64,000 nucleotides of DNA from Yarrowia lipolytica (Eukaryota > Ascomycota > Dipodascomycetes > Dipodascales). A program made the position numbers and the translations under genes. Shown in pieces: positions 44,726 through 55,146 of the stretch. The notes below the pieces were generated by a model that saw nothing but the letters and a program-made list of their open reading frames with translations, was not told the origin of the DNA and searched no databases. The stretch is taken from the NCBI RefSeq assembly GCF_001761485.1, contig NC_090773.1, forward strand, positions 1,054,001 to 1,118,000, in the 5' to 3' direction. Every line of letters begins with the position of its first letter. Position 1 is the first letter of the stretch.

Positions 44726-45667
44726 ATACAATAGGTACTTAGTTAATGAACGTATGACGTGTATTTTAGAACATGCATTGTGTATTGTACCAGCAGTATT
44801 TAATCGGTCACCCCATGTTTTGCTCTTCACCCGCCTTGGTTCTCAGAGCTTATTTGCGATGACGTAGCCACCCAAACCCCACGAAAAGGAACTTCAGGGG
44901 CACACTTAAAATTTAGATTGAGGGGTGAGACTGTAGTGAACTGGTCATTTGCGACCGGGTATCTGTTTTCCATCGCTTACTAAGCCATCCGTTCCTTTGC
45001 CGCCACTCAATGGCCTTGCTCCCGATCTTTTCTCAGTGCCTTGCTAACCCGTGCTATCTTTGATGCATCCCCAAGGGCTGTGTGTATGCCTAATCTCATG
45101 CAAGTCGTGCATCTGAGTGGACCAGCGCATAGGGTTTTAACGAGGAGTAAGATGGTGCGAGACGTGATGAAATGAGACACGGGAGGGAAAATGAGGGGTT
45201 TCCGAGACCGCAAACGAAGGTGAACCAGTGAGAAGGCCCCTTTAGATGACTTCCAACACTTCTCATAAGCTGTTATCATAATACTGGGGGTACTTGTAGT
45301 GTTAAACTTGCCATTGGAGTACACACTCCTAATTAGCCTAAATATTTCACCGAAGGTGACAGAAAAAATAAATATTAATGTAAAGTCGTACAATACAAGT
45401 ACATACAGTATGTACAGTATGTACATAAAAGTGCCGATACGTACATACTGCAATTGTTCTACCAGCTGTGATTATTAGTCAGCTAGATTACACTTAGCTG
45501 GCCATAACCAGACTAAGAATAAAAATAGCTGGCTATTGACCCTGAAACACCAATACCCTCCCCAGCCTTACTTCAGTTTTAGATTATGTCATAGCGAATG
45601 GTGGTCCGCTTGTTATTTTGGTGTGGTACAAGCCTTTCTGTACTCCCTGTCTGCATGTCCTCCTCAA
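44726..45667. other. Convergent 3' spacer, SLM-like / ALG11
   Basis: 940 bases, AT-rich in the centre, with a short cluster of gtacagtatgtac repeats at 45395-45450. No gene is supported. Confidence 0.6.
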
Positions 45668-47575
45668 TTAGTCAAAGTCGCCCCGGGTCAGTCGGTGGCC
45701 TCGTCGGATCTGCTCCAGCTTCTCGAGAATTCGCATTCGCACCTGCCAGTGGCTGCCAAACTGCTCGTTGGAGAACCGCTTCTTGACGGACTCTCGGGCT
45801 CGTGCACGCATGTTGTGTGTATCGGACTCGGACAGCTCAAAGGCCCGCATCAGAGTCTCTGCTAGAGTGCCAATAGGCTCGCCGTCGTAGCTGGGACCGG
45901 AGTCGGTTGTGGGGTCGGAGCCAGGACAGTTGAAGTGGAAGCCCGTAGGTCCAGGAGGAACCGCCTCGTAGTGAGATCGAATGGATGTGGACGAAGGCAT
46001 GGCCGATAGAGTGCCACTGTTGCCAGTGGACTGGCCCTCGTAGGGGACCACAATGTCGCACTTGGGCCCTCCTGAGTTGTGGACCACGGGAATGAGACCG
46101 GCAGACATGTACTCGACCACGACAATGCCGAAATGCTCGTTCCACATGGCGTTGACTCCCATGGAGGCAGTTCGCAGGATGTCTCGCACCTTGTCAAAGG
46201 GGGCGTCCAGCACAAACGACACCGAGTCGGGGTTGACGAGATCACGTGCCTGGAGTCGCAGAAGGTAGACTCTAGACTTGTCGTCGTCGTTTCGTACAGT
46301 TCCCACAAAAGTCAGGTGAGGAGCGGGCTGGTTGGGGTACTTTTCGGTGTACTCCTTGTAGAACTTGTTGAATTCTCTGAGCACAATGTCGTGTCTCTTC
46401 TCCGGCCGGAACTGGGCAATGTAGACAATGTTAGGGCTTCGGGCAGAGGTCTCTTCCGACATGGCAATTTCAGAAAGAGCCTGGGTGCCACAGGGAGGGT
46501 AGACAATCTTGATGTGCTCGGCCTTGTGGTTGTACCACCACATGTGCTGCATATGGTTGTTGGTCCAGGACGAGTTGGTCATGACCACGGAGCAGTAGGA
46601 GCCGGCAAAGGTATAAGTGAGGGCAAACACACGCCAGTAGACAAGCTTGGCGACAGCCAGGGCTGCTCGAACGGGCGACTGTTTGAGAGAAACGGTTGCC
46701 AGCATGTCCTTTGAGATGACAGGGTAATGGACGTAGGCAGCAACAGGCACATGGGTGACCCAGGAGACCAGAGGGTAGGCAAAAGGGTAGCCCATGGTAT
46801 CGACGAAGACGTCGGGGACCAGGGTGGAGATTCCGTGCCAGGCCATCCAAACGGAGCCAGCGGCCTGCATCATGAGTGTGAATCGGGGCCAGGTCTTAGG
46901 GTCCACTAGTCGCCGGCCTCTCATTCCAATGAAGACGATTCGTTTTCGCAGCTCTTTATCCGCGAGTTCGGTGACGTGGAAGTTTGAGACGGCCGCGTCG
47001 AGCACAGTGGACGGCGAGGTTCGGGTCGGCAAATCCTGTTCTCCGCAGTAGATGGCGCAGATGATGTTGTCGTCGTACATGAGGGTGTCTTTGACTGCAG
47101 CCCACAGCACACGTTCTCCTCCTCCTCCAGCGTTAGCGTAGGGATGGAAGAAGCCGTAGATGACTCGCCGGGGCGCTCCCGAGTCCTGGGCGCGGTTGCG
47201 GAACTCGGTGTTTCTGTCTTCGGGGCTGATGGCGATTTCGGAACGTCGAGAAACGTGTGTCACTGAGTAATAGGAGGGATCATTGGACTGGAGAATGAGC
47301 TGTCGTCGAACAGCGGCGGCCTGCCAGAAGCCAAAGCCGAACAGTGTGGATGTTCCGTTGGCCTGGACGCCCTTGACGATGCTCTTTTCCCAGTTTGCCG
47401 GCGGGGATCGCAGTTTGAAGGCCAGAATGGCTGACCACGCATACAGCGAAATGTATGAGCAGAGGGGCACGAGAATGACGGCCAGCAGCAGCAGCGCCGC
47501 CAGAGCGGCCAGAAAGTCTGCGTTCAGAACGACACGCAGGTCGTGCAGCGTGGGCAGATCCAGTTGCAAGGCCAT
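45668..47575 (-). CDS. ALG11: Alpha-1,2-mannosyltransferase Alg11
   Basis: A 635-residue glycosyltransferase that adds the fourth and fifth mannose to the dolichol-linked N-glycan precursor, using GDP-mannose on the cytosolic face of the ER. A single strong membrane anchor lies near residues 20-52. The family's opening motif FFHPYANAGGGGERVLWAA is near residue 142. The GT4 nucleotide-sugar motif E-x7-E appears as EHFGIVVVE near residue 480. A serine- and threonine-rich insertion follows at about 510-545, longer than in Saccharomyces. The ATG is the first in the frame and sits 19 bases after a hexamer repeat in the leader. Its neighbours on this strand (MOB1, FMP25, SLU7, SSS1) are unrelated in function. 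Confidence 0.95.
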   Translation of the reverse strand: MALQLDLPTLHDLRVVLNADFLAALAALLLLAVILVPLCSYISLYAWSAILAFKLRSPPANWEKSIVKGVQANGTSTLFGFGFWQAAAVRRQLILQSNDPSYYSVTHVSRRSEIAISPEDRNTEFRNRAQDSGAPRRVIYGFFHPYANAGGGGERVLWAAVKDTLMYDDNIICAIYCGEQDLPTRTSPSTVLDAAVSNFHVTELADKELRKRIVFIGMRGRRLVDPKTWPRFTLMMQAAGSVWMAWHGISTLVPDVFVDTMGYPFAYPLVSWVTHVPVAAYVHYPVISKDMLATVSLKQSPVRAALAVAKLVYWRVFALTYTFAGSYCSVVMTNSSWTNNHMQHMWWYNHKAEHIKIVYPPCGTQALSEIAMSEETSARSPNIVYIAQFRPEKRHDIVLREFNKFYKEYTEKYPNQPAPHLTFVGTVRNDDDKSRVYLLRLQARDLVNPDSVSFVLDAPFDKVRDILRTASMGVNAMWNEHFGIVVVEYMSAGLIPVVHNSGGPKCDIVVPYEGQSTGNSGTLSAMPSSTSIRSHYEAVPPGPTGFHFNCPGSDPTTDSGPSYDGEPIGTLAETLMRAFELSESDTHNMRARARESVKKRFSNEQFGSHWQVRMRILEKLEQIRRGHRLTRGDFD

Positions 47576-47594
47576 GGCGAGTCGGGGTGGAGAT

Positions 47595-47636
47595 GGCGTT
47601 GGCGTTGGCGTTGGCGTTGGCGTTGGCGTTGGCGCT
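47595..47636. repeat. (GGCGTT)6 hexamer array in ALG11 leader
   Basis: Six exact GGCGTT units followed by GGCGCT, ending 19 bases before the ALG11 ATG (AACGCC on the coding strand). Probably transcribed as part of the 5' leader. Confidence 0.9.
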
Positions 47637-48314
47637 TAAACGATATTAAATAGAGCCAAGCTAGATTTGGTCTTGGGAGTATGACGCCGTTGTTCTAATA
47701 ATGTAGCTAGAATACGTTCTGATAGCACCAAAGATGGGCTTCTGATGGGCTAACAGAAAAAGGGCTACAATAGGACGATCACATGACACCAAGAGTGGGT
47801 TCCCGAGTCTCCTTCACCAGAGAACGCGTGATGATACCGACAATATCACTCCTCTTCCCGTAGGCGGGTTTCTGTTTACCCCGAATTAAAGCTTGTATGT
47901 GGATCCATGCATAATGTTCTCACACAATGCACTGAGTGAAAAGTCAAGTGAACCAAACTGCACCTAAGCTACTTACTACTTGTACGAGTACTGTATTAGG
48001 AATACTGCTGTACATAGACCTACTTCTGGAAGACCATTGACAAGAGCTACAGTATAGTGCTTGATGAGTCACAACTCATATCCTGTCCAGGTATACAACA
48101 CGGACCTTGTCGTACAAGAGCTGTCTTCAATACACCAATATTTATGTCCTCACAAAGTCCTCTCGGCTATCGACACACAGCCGCTTCATGGAGCTGACAA
48201 GGAATCGTAATTGCACTTGTGTGGGGTAGAAAGAGAAAATAATGAGACTGAAAATATACAGGAAAGCATCCAGGACTCCCTAGATAAGTGGCATTTGTGT
48301 ATGAATCCGGTACA

Positions 48315-48355
48315 TTGTACTTGTACTTGTACTTGTACTTGCACTTGTACTTGTG
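48315..48355. repeat. (ACTTGT)n hexamer array
   Basis: About six to seven ACTTGT units, one altered to CACTTG. This is the tandem form of the TACTTGTA motif scattered over the intergenic DNA of the window. Confidence 0.9.
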
Positions 48356-48815
48356 CCACTGTCTACGCTCAAACTGACCAAAATCAACAATGCGTCGTTT
48401 GTAGATGAGACCTTCAAGCAGAGGTTCTAGACGTGCAGTATCCGGTGCATTGTACATAAAAATACAATGACATGCACCATAAGCAGCTACCTGCTCACAT
48501 AATGATCATACTCTTACCGGTCTCTCGAATTGGTATCTCATTTGAGTGACTGACTCACCTCACAACAACCTTGCTATCTCCACTGACACCCCTAACATTC
48601 CATTTCGCACACACCGACAGCCTATACCATTCATATACCCATTAACTATTTGACTCTGTGTGTTATTAGTCAACATCCTTCTGACCTAGCCTAATATAAG
48701 GCCTAGTTCTGTGTCCTGAGTTGCTCATCGTGAGCATTCATCAGCCGAATCGTGCTGCCCATATCCATTAGTAGTGGTCCACTCCTTACCTACGGCCAGT
48801 CGCCACCGAAATCGC

Positions 48816-49490
48816 CTAAGACTTATCATCCAACAAGATCTGAATCAGCTCGTCCAGAGGAGCAAACTCCTTCTGGTCGACCACGCCAAACTCCTTGGAA
48901 AACAGCACAAAGTGCTTGAGCGACGTGTTGAGATGCGGCTGCAGACCCAGCTCGCTGATCTGGTCAAAGTGATGGCAATAGATGTGTGCGTAGACTCGGA
49001 ACAGCCGCTTGAGAATTTGGGGAACCACGCTGGACACAAAGTTCTTGGGGAAGGGGGCGCCTAGTCTGTGGGGGAACACAGCCTCGTCATCGAGCTGAGC
49101 CTGGACCCACGACACCAGATGCTCAATGTACTCGGGTGCAGAGACTCGGGTGGGCTTTCTGAACTTTTCCGATGCGGCATTCTGCCACAGGTACTCGTAC
49201 TCGTCTGTGGCTGTCATTCGGGGACACGAAGCTGGCGAACAGAAGGAGGTGATGGTTGAGTAGAGCATGTTGACCTGGTTGTAGAAGTCGACTGTGTGCA
49301 CGGCCAGCCACTCAGCCAGATCCTCGCCTTCAGGGAGCTTGACTGCTTGGGCCAGAGAGCCTGCTCCTAGAGTGGTGTCAGCATACTGTCTGAGAAGATG
49401 TGCGGGAGGGGAAGAGGCCGTGGAGGGCTTGAAAGTGCGGGTTGTACGCGAGTTGTTGGTGTTGAGATGCAGAGATTGGAAGAACGACAT
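48816..49490 (-). CDS. MOB1: Mob1 kinase activator
   Basis: A 224-residue Mob1-family protein. It binds and activates the NDR/LATS kinase Dbf2 in the mitotic exit network at spindle pole bodies and the bud neck. The zinc site is complete: C84 and C89 (FCSPASCP) with H169 and H174 (HIYCHHF), at the human MOB1 spacing. The conserved core begins near YADTTLGAG at 36-44. The hydrophobic C-terminus ELIQILLDD is a family hallmark. The start is the ATG at 49490; the frame runs 53 codons further upstream without support from the family, and Mob1 of similar size begins here. There is no intron. Confidence 0.95.
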   Translation of the reverse strand: MSFFQSLHLNTNNSRTTRTFKPSTASSPPAHLLRQYADTTLGAGSLAQAVKLPEGEDLAEWLAVHTVDFYNQVNMLYSTITSFCSPASCPRMTATDEYEYLWQNAASEKFRKPTRVSAPEYIEHLVSWVQAQLDDEAVFPHRLGAPFPKNFVSSVVPQILKRLFRVYAHIYCHHFDQISELGLQPHLNTSLKHFVLFSKEFGVVDQKEFAPLDELIQILLDDKS

Positions 49491-50415
49491 TTCGACAATG
49501 TGTTGGGGTGAGGTTGTTAAGTCGATACTGCGCTTGTATCGTGGAACCGTGTCCGACAGTTGTGATACACTGTGTTTAGAATCCGAGATAAAGTTGGGAG
49601 GTGGTTGCCCCGGCAACGGGACAGTGGGGACAAGGTATTGGGGATCCAATATAGACGAAATAACAAGGATTTATGTATACAGACTGTTGAAATCGATTGT
49701 TGATTGTAATTTACTCATTACTCTTCGCCAAAACGACTACTTGTAGTTAGATTCCTCTGCACCCACATCTCTAGCGACGCTTAGAAACTCCTGCATTTGT
49801 TTCACTATACAGCTTGCTACAGTTGGAACTTTAGCGGGGGTGCTGTAATCGTGAGCATAAAAAAATAAAAATAAATAAAAAAAATGTTTTTTCTGTTTTT
49901 TTTTTGTGTAGGTGTAAAATATTAAATTGGATTAAATTGTATACTGGATTAGATATGGGTACTCGTATTTGTGCTTGTTATCAACTGATATTTAGTCATT
50001 TGTAAAGTAGTCCGAGGTCACATTGTATGTACAGTGTTGTAAATACTACGACGATGCTCTTTTATAAAGAAGAATACCGTACATGTGTTTTTATTTAAAT
50101 ACTGTATACTGTACCCTTTAGTTGTGAAAACTGGTTTGAGACTAGTTGACTGTGGGATGCATTTCCGTCGCTGAGATCTGAAATGTGTTTTACAAGATAG
50201 ACTGTGAGGATACCATAATGACCCACTGATATCAACAAGTATCTTACTAAGTGAAGGGAGAGCTGCTACTGTCAAGAATCTGTCAAGTATATATAGTTGA
50301 CTGTTTAGTTGAATTATAATCGGGTTGACGTACCAACATTTTGCCTGTTTTACACCTTTCCTATCATACCTATCTTATACTATTTACATCTGCTTGCTAC
50401 ACTCCACACCCCTCC
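49491..50415. other. MOB1 promoter and FMP25 3' region
   Basis: AT-rich 0.9 kb with A- and T-runs at 49858-49910 and TACTTGTA at 49738-49745. No gene was seen. Confidence 0.6.
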
Positions 50416-52374
50416 TTACATTCGCTTGTAGAAGACACAAGTGGTTCCGTCGCCAGCGACAATCTGCTGCTGGACCTCGCAACCGTTGATCTTGGTCTTG
50501 GTCATGAGCTGGGTGTAGGGATCGGACTCGGTGGTGTGCTTGGTGATCAAATGCGAGGGTTTGGGGATGTTGTTTCGCTTGCCGTTTCCAATCTGCGAGA
50601 ACTCGTTGCCGCCCCACAGGTACAGGTCCTGGGTAGTGGCAACGTCGTTGGAGTTGTCCAGAACGGCAGCCACGTGGTTGGGGCCCGTGGACATGTAGTT
50701 TACCTGGATGGGAACAACCTTGTTGAGCTTCTCGCTCCACTCAGAGGCATAGTTGATCTCCTTGATGGGCGTCATCTCAGCCTGCACATGCTTGAACGTG
50801 GCGTTTCCAAGCTGGCCCTTGAGACCGTCACCGAACGAGTAAATCACCTCGGCGGTGTCCTGCAACAGCTTCTTTCGCTCCGAGTTGGAGGCGGAGTTGT
50901 AATCATCAGACTGCACCACCTTGATGCCGGCAAACGAGGTATCTCCTCCAGCAAAGACTCGGGTAACAATAGCAGCCTGGTCCTTCTTGCAAATTCGGCC
51001 CAGGGTCAGCTGACGAGGCAGAGCAACGTTCTGCGACTCATAGGCGTAGTCCAGACCAAGCTGGCCGCACTTGTTGGAGCCAAACACCCACATGTTACCG
51101 TTCTGGTCTCGCACAAGCGAATGGAAGGCACCAGCAGCAATGTTAGTGACAACAGCATTTCGGAAAGATCGAATCTCGTACAGAGTTCCGGGTCGGGGAG
51201 CGGTGTTGAAGTGAGAGAACTTTGCAATTCCAAACTGGCCAGCGGAGGGAAGGGGAGCCTCGGTACCAACCAGAGTCTCTGAAAACTCGCCAGTCACGGG
51301 GTTAGGATCGGTCTCAACCTCCTCAATGGCTCCTCCGGTAGATGAAACAAACACTCGGCCCTTGTTGGACAGAGCCAGAAGATGGTCTTGTCCAGCAGAA
51401 ATGTCACTGAGCTTCTCGGTGATGCCCAGAGTGGTATCAAAGTCCAGCTGACGGTAGGTGATCTTGGCTTCTCGCTTCCATCCGGGGATCAGACGCGTTC
51501 GGGTTTCTCTTTCCTTGGGTCCAGCCACCTGCAGCTCCTTGCTAACAGGGAACGAGTACACGGTTCCATCCTTGGACAGAGCATAGAGCATGTTTCGAGA
51601 CTGGACGATTCTGACGGCGTCCTTTCCTTGCAGAGTGACCTCGGGATTCTTGACGGAGTGTGGGGCAAACCGGTCACCCCACTGGACCACGTCTCCGTTG
51701 TCCAGAATGGCAGCTCCAGAGCCATCGCCCAGAGTCACGTCTCGCAGCAACTTTCCTTCAAAGTATCGCAGTCGAACGGGAGATCGCACCAGCTTGGGGG
51801 TCTCGGATTCGGCGTTGTACGTGTCCTTGATTGCGTGTCCATCGTTATCTCCCCAGGCAAAGAGTCCGGGAGTCATTTCAGCAAAGGAGACTCCAGCAAC
51901 CGAAGCCTTGCCCTTCTTTGAGGACTTGTCAGCCGCCGCCGCAGCAGCAGCAACGGCGTCGGCGTCTTCCTGTCGAACAGCGGCACTGGCAACAGCCTTC
52001 TTCTTCTGCTGTCGCTCCGCCACCTGTCGATGGAGTTCCTCGTCGGACTCAGAGTACGGCCCATACCACTTGTAGCCGAAGTAGACGCCAACTACCGAGG
52101 CCACAGAAATGATGGCCCAGGAAACGGCCTTCTCGTGCTTGGCTTGCTGCTTCTCCTCCTCGGAGGGATTGTAATTGGGCGTTCCGTCAAACCGCGGAAT
52201 CTGAACTGTGGGAGGCGGAGGGGGGTACGATAGAGGTTTGCCCTTGGACTCGTTCTTGTGCTCGGCCATTCTGAGCACGGAAGTCGACAGAAACCGGGTG
52301 GAGGTCGATCTGGGCGCGGCGGATCTGGCCAGCGACGCCCTCAGAGCGCCAGGTACAGCTCTGTAGTGTTTCAT
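50416..52374 (-). CDS. FMP25: Mitochondrial RCC1-repeat protein Fmp25
   Basis: A 652-residue mitochondrial inner-membrane protein of the Fmp25 family, needed in Saccharomyces for assembly of the cytochrome bc1 complex. The basic N-terminus to about residue 33 (ALRASLARSAAPRSTSTRF) is a presequence. One membrane span lies near 83-100. A charged, alanine-rich linker follows to about 155. The rest folds as RCC1-type repeats: GLFAWGDNDG near 170, YSFGDGLKGQLGN and YLWGGNEFSQIGNG show the characteristic G-x-N-x-x-G-Q-L-G pattern. RCC1 repeats alone would also fit a guanine-exchange factor, but the presequence plus membrane span point to Fmp25. A downstream ATG at codon 36 would lose the presequence. 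Confidence 0.88.
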   Translation of the reverse strand: MKHYRAVPGALRASLARSAAPRSTSTRFLSTSVLRMAEHKNESKGKPLSYPPPPPTVQIPRFDGTPNYNPSEEEKQQAKHEKAVSWAIISVASVVGVYFGYKWYGPYSESDEELHRQVAERQQKKKAVASAAVRQEDADAVAAAAAAADKSSKKGKASVAGVSFAEMTPGLFAWGDNDGHAIKDTYNAESETPKLVRSPVRLRYFEGKLLRDVTLGDGSGAAILDNGDVVQWGDRFAPHSVKNPEVTLQGKDAVRIVQSRNMLYALSKDGTVYSFPVSKELQVAGPKERETRTRLIPGWKREAKITYRQLDFDTTLGITEKLSDISAGQDHLLALSNKGRVFVSSTGGAIEEVETDPNPVTGEFSETLVGTEAPLPSAGQFGIAKFSHFNTAPRPGTLYEIRSFRNAVVTNIAAGAFHSLVRDQNGNMWVFGSNKCGQLGLDYAYESQNVALPRQLTLGRICKKDQAAIVTRVFAGGDTSFAGIKVVQSDDYNSASNSERKKLLQDTAEVIYSFGDGLKGQLGNATFKHVQAEMTPIKEINYASEWSEKLNKVVPIQVNYMSTGPNHVAAVLDNSNDVATTQDLYLWGGNEFSQIGNGKRNNIPKPSHLITKHTTESDPYTQLMTKTKINGCEVQQQIVAGDGTTCVFYKRM

Positions 52375-53397
52375 TGAGTGTTTTGTTGCCGAGAGATAAA
52401 GTCTGGGGTTGCACTACACTTTTAGGCGGTCCAAAAAATAGTCTTCAAAATCATGCACTTACAGTATCTTGCAGCGACCATGAATAAGCGGTTTTGGCAG
52501 CACGCACGAGGTCAGTTGAGCCATTAAGCACCGTTAGTTAACCTTGGGTGGCGTGGTTTTGAAACTTTTTAAGAAAAAGTCAGAAAACGTACAAAATAAA
52601 AAAATAAAAAACAATAAAAAACAATAAGAATAAATAAAAAAAAGACAGGCAATCTGATCATGGAACACTATAGCGTCCCCGGGAGAGATGAAATTGATTA
52701 TTTCGATATTATGTAATCACAACCACCAATCAACCAAACCAGAACTATACAATGCAATATCTGACTTGCTGGCTACTTGTCAGCCTTGCTACAAGTCGCT
52801 CCCAAATAAACTACAGCAACACGATCATCATCGCCTTACCATCTTCCCCAAGGTTTTGACTTAATTTTTTTCTCTCTCAAGCAACAGTCTCATCTTTTTG
52901 GCGGAGTTACTCTACCAAGAGGGATATGAGTTTGTGGGCTGCGATCGGAGTTATGTGGGCTGCGATCGGAGTTATGTGCCAATAATGCCGGTCTTGGGCT
53001 TCAGGCGATCTACAAGCTTGTGTCTTGACTACAAGTTGTAACAGTAGTACAAGTAGCGACAGTAGGAATACCCATACTTTTACTCTCTCCAACATGATTC
53101 TTAGATAACGCTCTGGTGTTGACAAGCCACAGCTAAGACGCAAGATTAACGGTGTTGGACTCGTCTTCACGTTACCATATGTACTTGTTGCTTGACTCTC
53201 TCCACTTCCACGAGCATTGCAATCTCTACCCAAGCACTCCAGTCCACACTGTGGTTGCGCCCGTCATGAAACAGCTCATTCGATACCAATACCACAGGCT
53301 ACATTTAGTTTTCTCTTCCCTTCCAGGTGATGCAATAAATTAATAATTTACACAGAAGTATCGAAAGAAGTCCAGGATTTACAAGTGAATCTGTCCC
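52375..53397. other. FMP25 promoter and SLU7 3' region
   Basis: 1 kb without a gene. AAAATAA-rich runs lie at 52595-52645, and an exact 21-bp tandem duplication lies at 52934-52975. Confidence 0.6.
52934..52975. repeat. Exact 21-bp tandem duplication
   Basis: Two identical 21-base copies containing ggctgcgatcggag, with the first bases of a third copy. It is intergenic, downstream of SLU7. The exact identity suggests a recent event or a length-variable site. Confidence 0.9.
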
Positions 53398-54648
53398 TCA
53401 GACAGTATCCATAGCCCCCTTCTTCTTCTTGCCCTTCTCTCCAACACAGTAGCCGTTCTTGATCAGACAATGACAGCAAGCATAACCCCATTTGGCAGTC
53501 TCCTTATCATAGTAGCTTCCCCAAACAGAAGTGTGATTGCCTGGAAACACATCCTCCTCATACTTGGAAACAGCAATACCCTGAGCGTTCTTGGCACGGA
53601 TCACTGTGGGCTTCTTTGCCGTCACCACAGAAGTGTATTCTTTGGGTCGTACTCGAACATGGTCTTGTTTGCCATACTTTTCCTCGAGCGCCCGTTTTTC
53701 GGCGTCCTTGGCTTTCTCGGCCTCCTCCTTGATCCGCTTGGCCGCAATAGCGGCGGCCGTGGGGTTGGCATGCAAATGGATCTGGTTTCCCAGCGCCGAT
53801 TCAGCCTCGGCAATACGAGTAAGCTCCTCCATCTCTTTTCCTTCACCAGTCGTGTGTCTCACAAACATTCCGTCCTTGTCAATGTAACCCTCATCAGCAG
53901 TTCGAAACGTCCGACTGCCCGGATTGTAGACGGTCTCCGAGTTGAGATCTTTCAAATACACAGCCGTGTCTTCTCGCAGTCGCAATGTTCGTGTGGACTT
54001 TCGAATAGCCTCCTCCACAGCAGCAGCCTTCTCGGCATCGGTCTCAGCTGGGGCGTCTCCATGCAGCTTCTTCTGCAGCTCTTCGGTCATGTTATGTTCG
54101 TCGATGACTCGCTTGAAGTCTTCGGCGTCGTAGCCGTTCCATCGATCTCGTTTCGAATCCCAGCTCATGTGCGGGTTGGATATCACGTCGTCGGCCTGCA
54201 GGTTGTCGGCCTTGTATTTCGCACCCACTTTTCGTGGACGCTCCATGCAGTCTTTCTTTTTGTGCGTCATGGCACCGCAGTTTTCACACGCGCCCTTGCG
54301 GAACTTTTTGGGTCGCTCAAGGGAACTTCGATCCTGGCCTCGAGCGTACCACTCCTCCTTCTTGGAGTCCGTCTTGTCCTTCTTCAGATGGTCCAACGAA
54401 GACGCAGACGGGTCGTCATCACCCGCCTTAGCGTACCACGGCGCTGACGACATGAATCGCGGGATATACGGGTTCAAAACATCTCCTTCCTGGTTCGTCA
54501 CAGGCGTCTGGGTTTTGCCCTCCTTCCGTAGCTTGCGGTCCTCCTCGTGCTTGAGCTCTCCCTCGGCGTCTCTTTTGGCCGACAGCCGTTTCTGCAGCTC
54601 CACCGACCCGTCCTGAAGTCCATCAAGAGTCGTAGCTGGCTTGCTCAT
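53398..54648 (-). CDS. SLU7: Pre-mRNA splicing factor Slu7
   Basis: A 416-residue second-step splicing factor that helps select the 3' splice site. The CCHC zinc knuckle is intact at C121, C124, H129 and C134 (CENCGAMTHKKKDC). The preceding IPRFMSSAPWYA (62-73) and the following MERPRKVGAKYKAD are strongly conserved in the family, as is the WDSKRDRWNGYD region near 165. The C-terminus ends in a lysine-rich KGKKKKG signal. In a species whose branch site lies almost on top of the acceptor, as in this window, Slu7 is of special interest, because in Saccharomyces it matters most when that distance is long. The start is at the first family-consistent ATG (54648); there is no intron. Confidence 0.95.
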   Translation of the reverse strand: MSKPATTLDGLQDGSVELQKRLSAKRDAEGELKHEEDRKLRKEGKTQTPVTNQEGDVLNPYIPRFMSSAPWYAKAGDDDPSASSLDHLKKDKTDSKKEEWYARGQDRSSLERPKKFRKGACENCGAMTHKKKDCMERPRKVGAKYKADNLQADDVISNPHMSWDSKRDRWNGYDAEDFKRVIDEHNMTEELQKKLHGDAPAETDAEKAAAVEEAIRKSTRTLRLREDTAVYLKDLNSETVYNPGSRTFRTADEGYIDKDGMFVRHTTGEGKEMEELTRIAEAESALGNQIHLHANPTAAAIAAKRIKEEAEKAKDAEKRALEEKYGKQDHVRVRPKEYTSVVTAKKPTVIRAKNAQGIAVSKYEEDVFPGNHTSVWGSYYDKETAKWGYACCHCLIKNGYCVGEKGKKKKGAMDTV

Positions 54649-55146
54649 GGTGCTGTAGTCTGTGCAAGTGACGATAGATGGAAATGTGTTGCATCCATGC
54701 ATGCATGATTATTTATACTGCATGGTCACGTGACATCCCCAGAGACATAACCAAAACGCTGTACCCTGGATACTCCACCTTGGGCGAATGTCAAACAACG
54801 ATGGCATATATATTGCTGCTGCATTTATCTTATATAATCGTCCACCTCCACTTGGGTACAGGAGATCAACTACTGTGTGTGTGGTATTGTACTGAGCACA
54901 CAACCAAACTACAAGTATGTACAGGCTTCTACTGTAGGTCTACACAGATGTCACGCAGCAAGTACCGTACAAAACAGGTAGATCAAACAGAAGTCATCAT
55001 CTCAGAAGTCATAACACTCTCCTGTGACCTCCAACCATCGTTCTCGACCTCCAATTCTGCCAGATCAAGACACGTGGCAGAAGATGACAACTGGGGCCAG
55101 CACTCCGTATCCATCATCAAATAACTTAATCGATTAAAAATACAGT
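54649..55146. other. SLU7 promoter and SSS1 3' region
   Basis: 500 bases. The perfect 10-base palindrome GTCACGTGAC lies at 54725-54734, about 80 bases before SLU7, and TACAAGTA at 54910-54917. No gene was seen. Confidence 0.6.

Larger units (their letters stand above)
47576..48815. other. ALG11 upstream / MOB1 3' region
   Basis: 1.2 kb of non-coding DNA. It contains the GGCGTT hexamer array next to ALG11 and the ACTTGT hexamer array at 48315-48355. No gene is supported. Confidence 0.6.
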
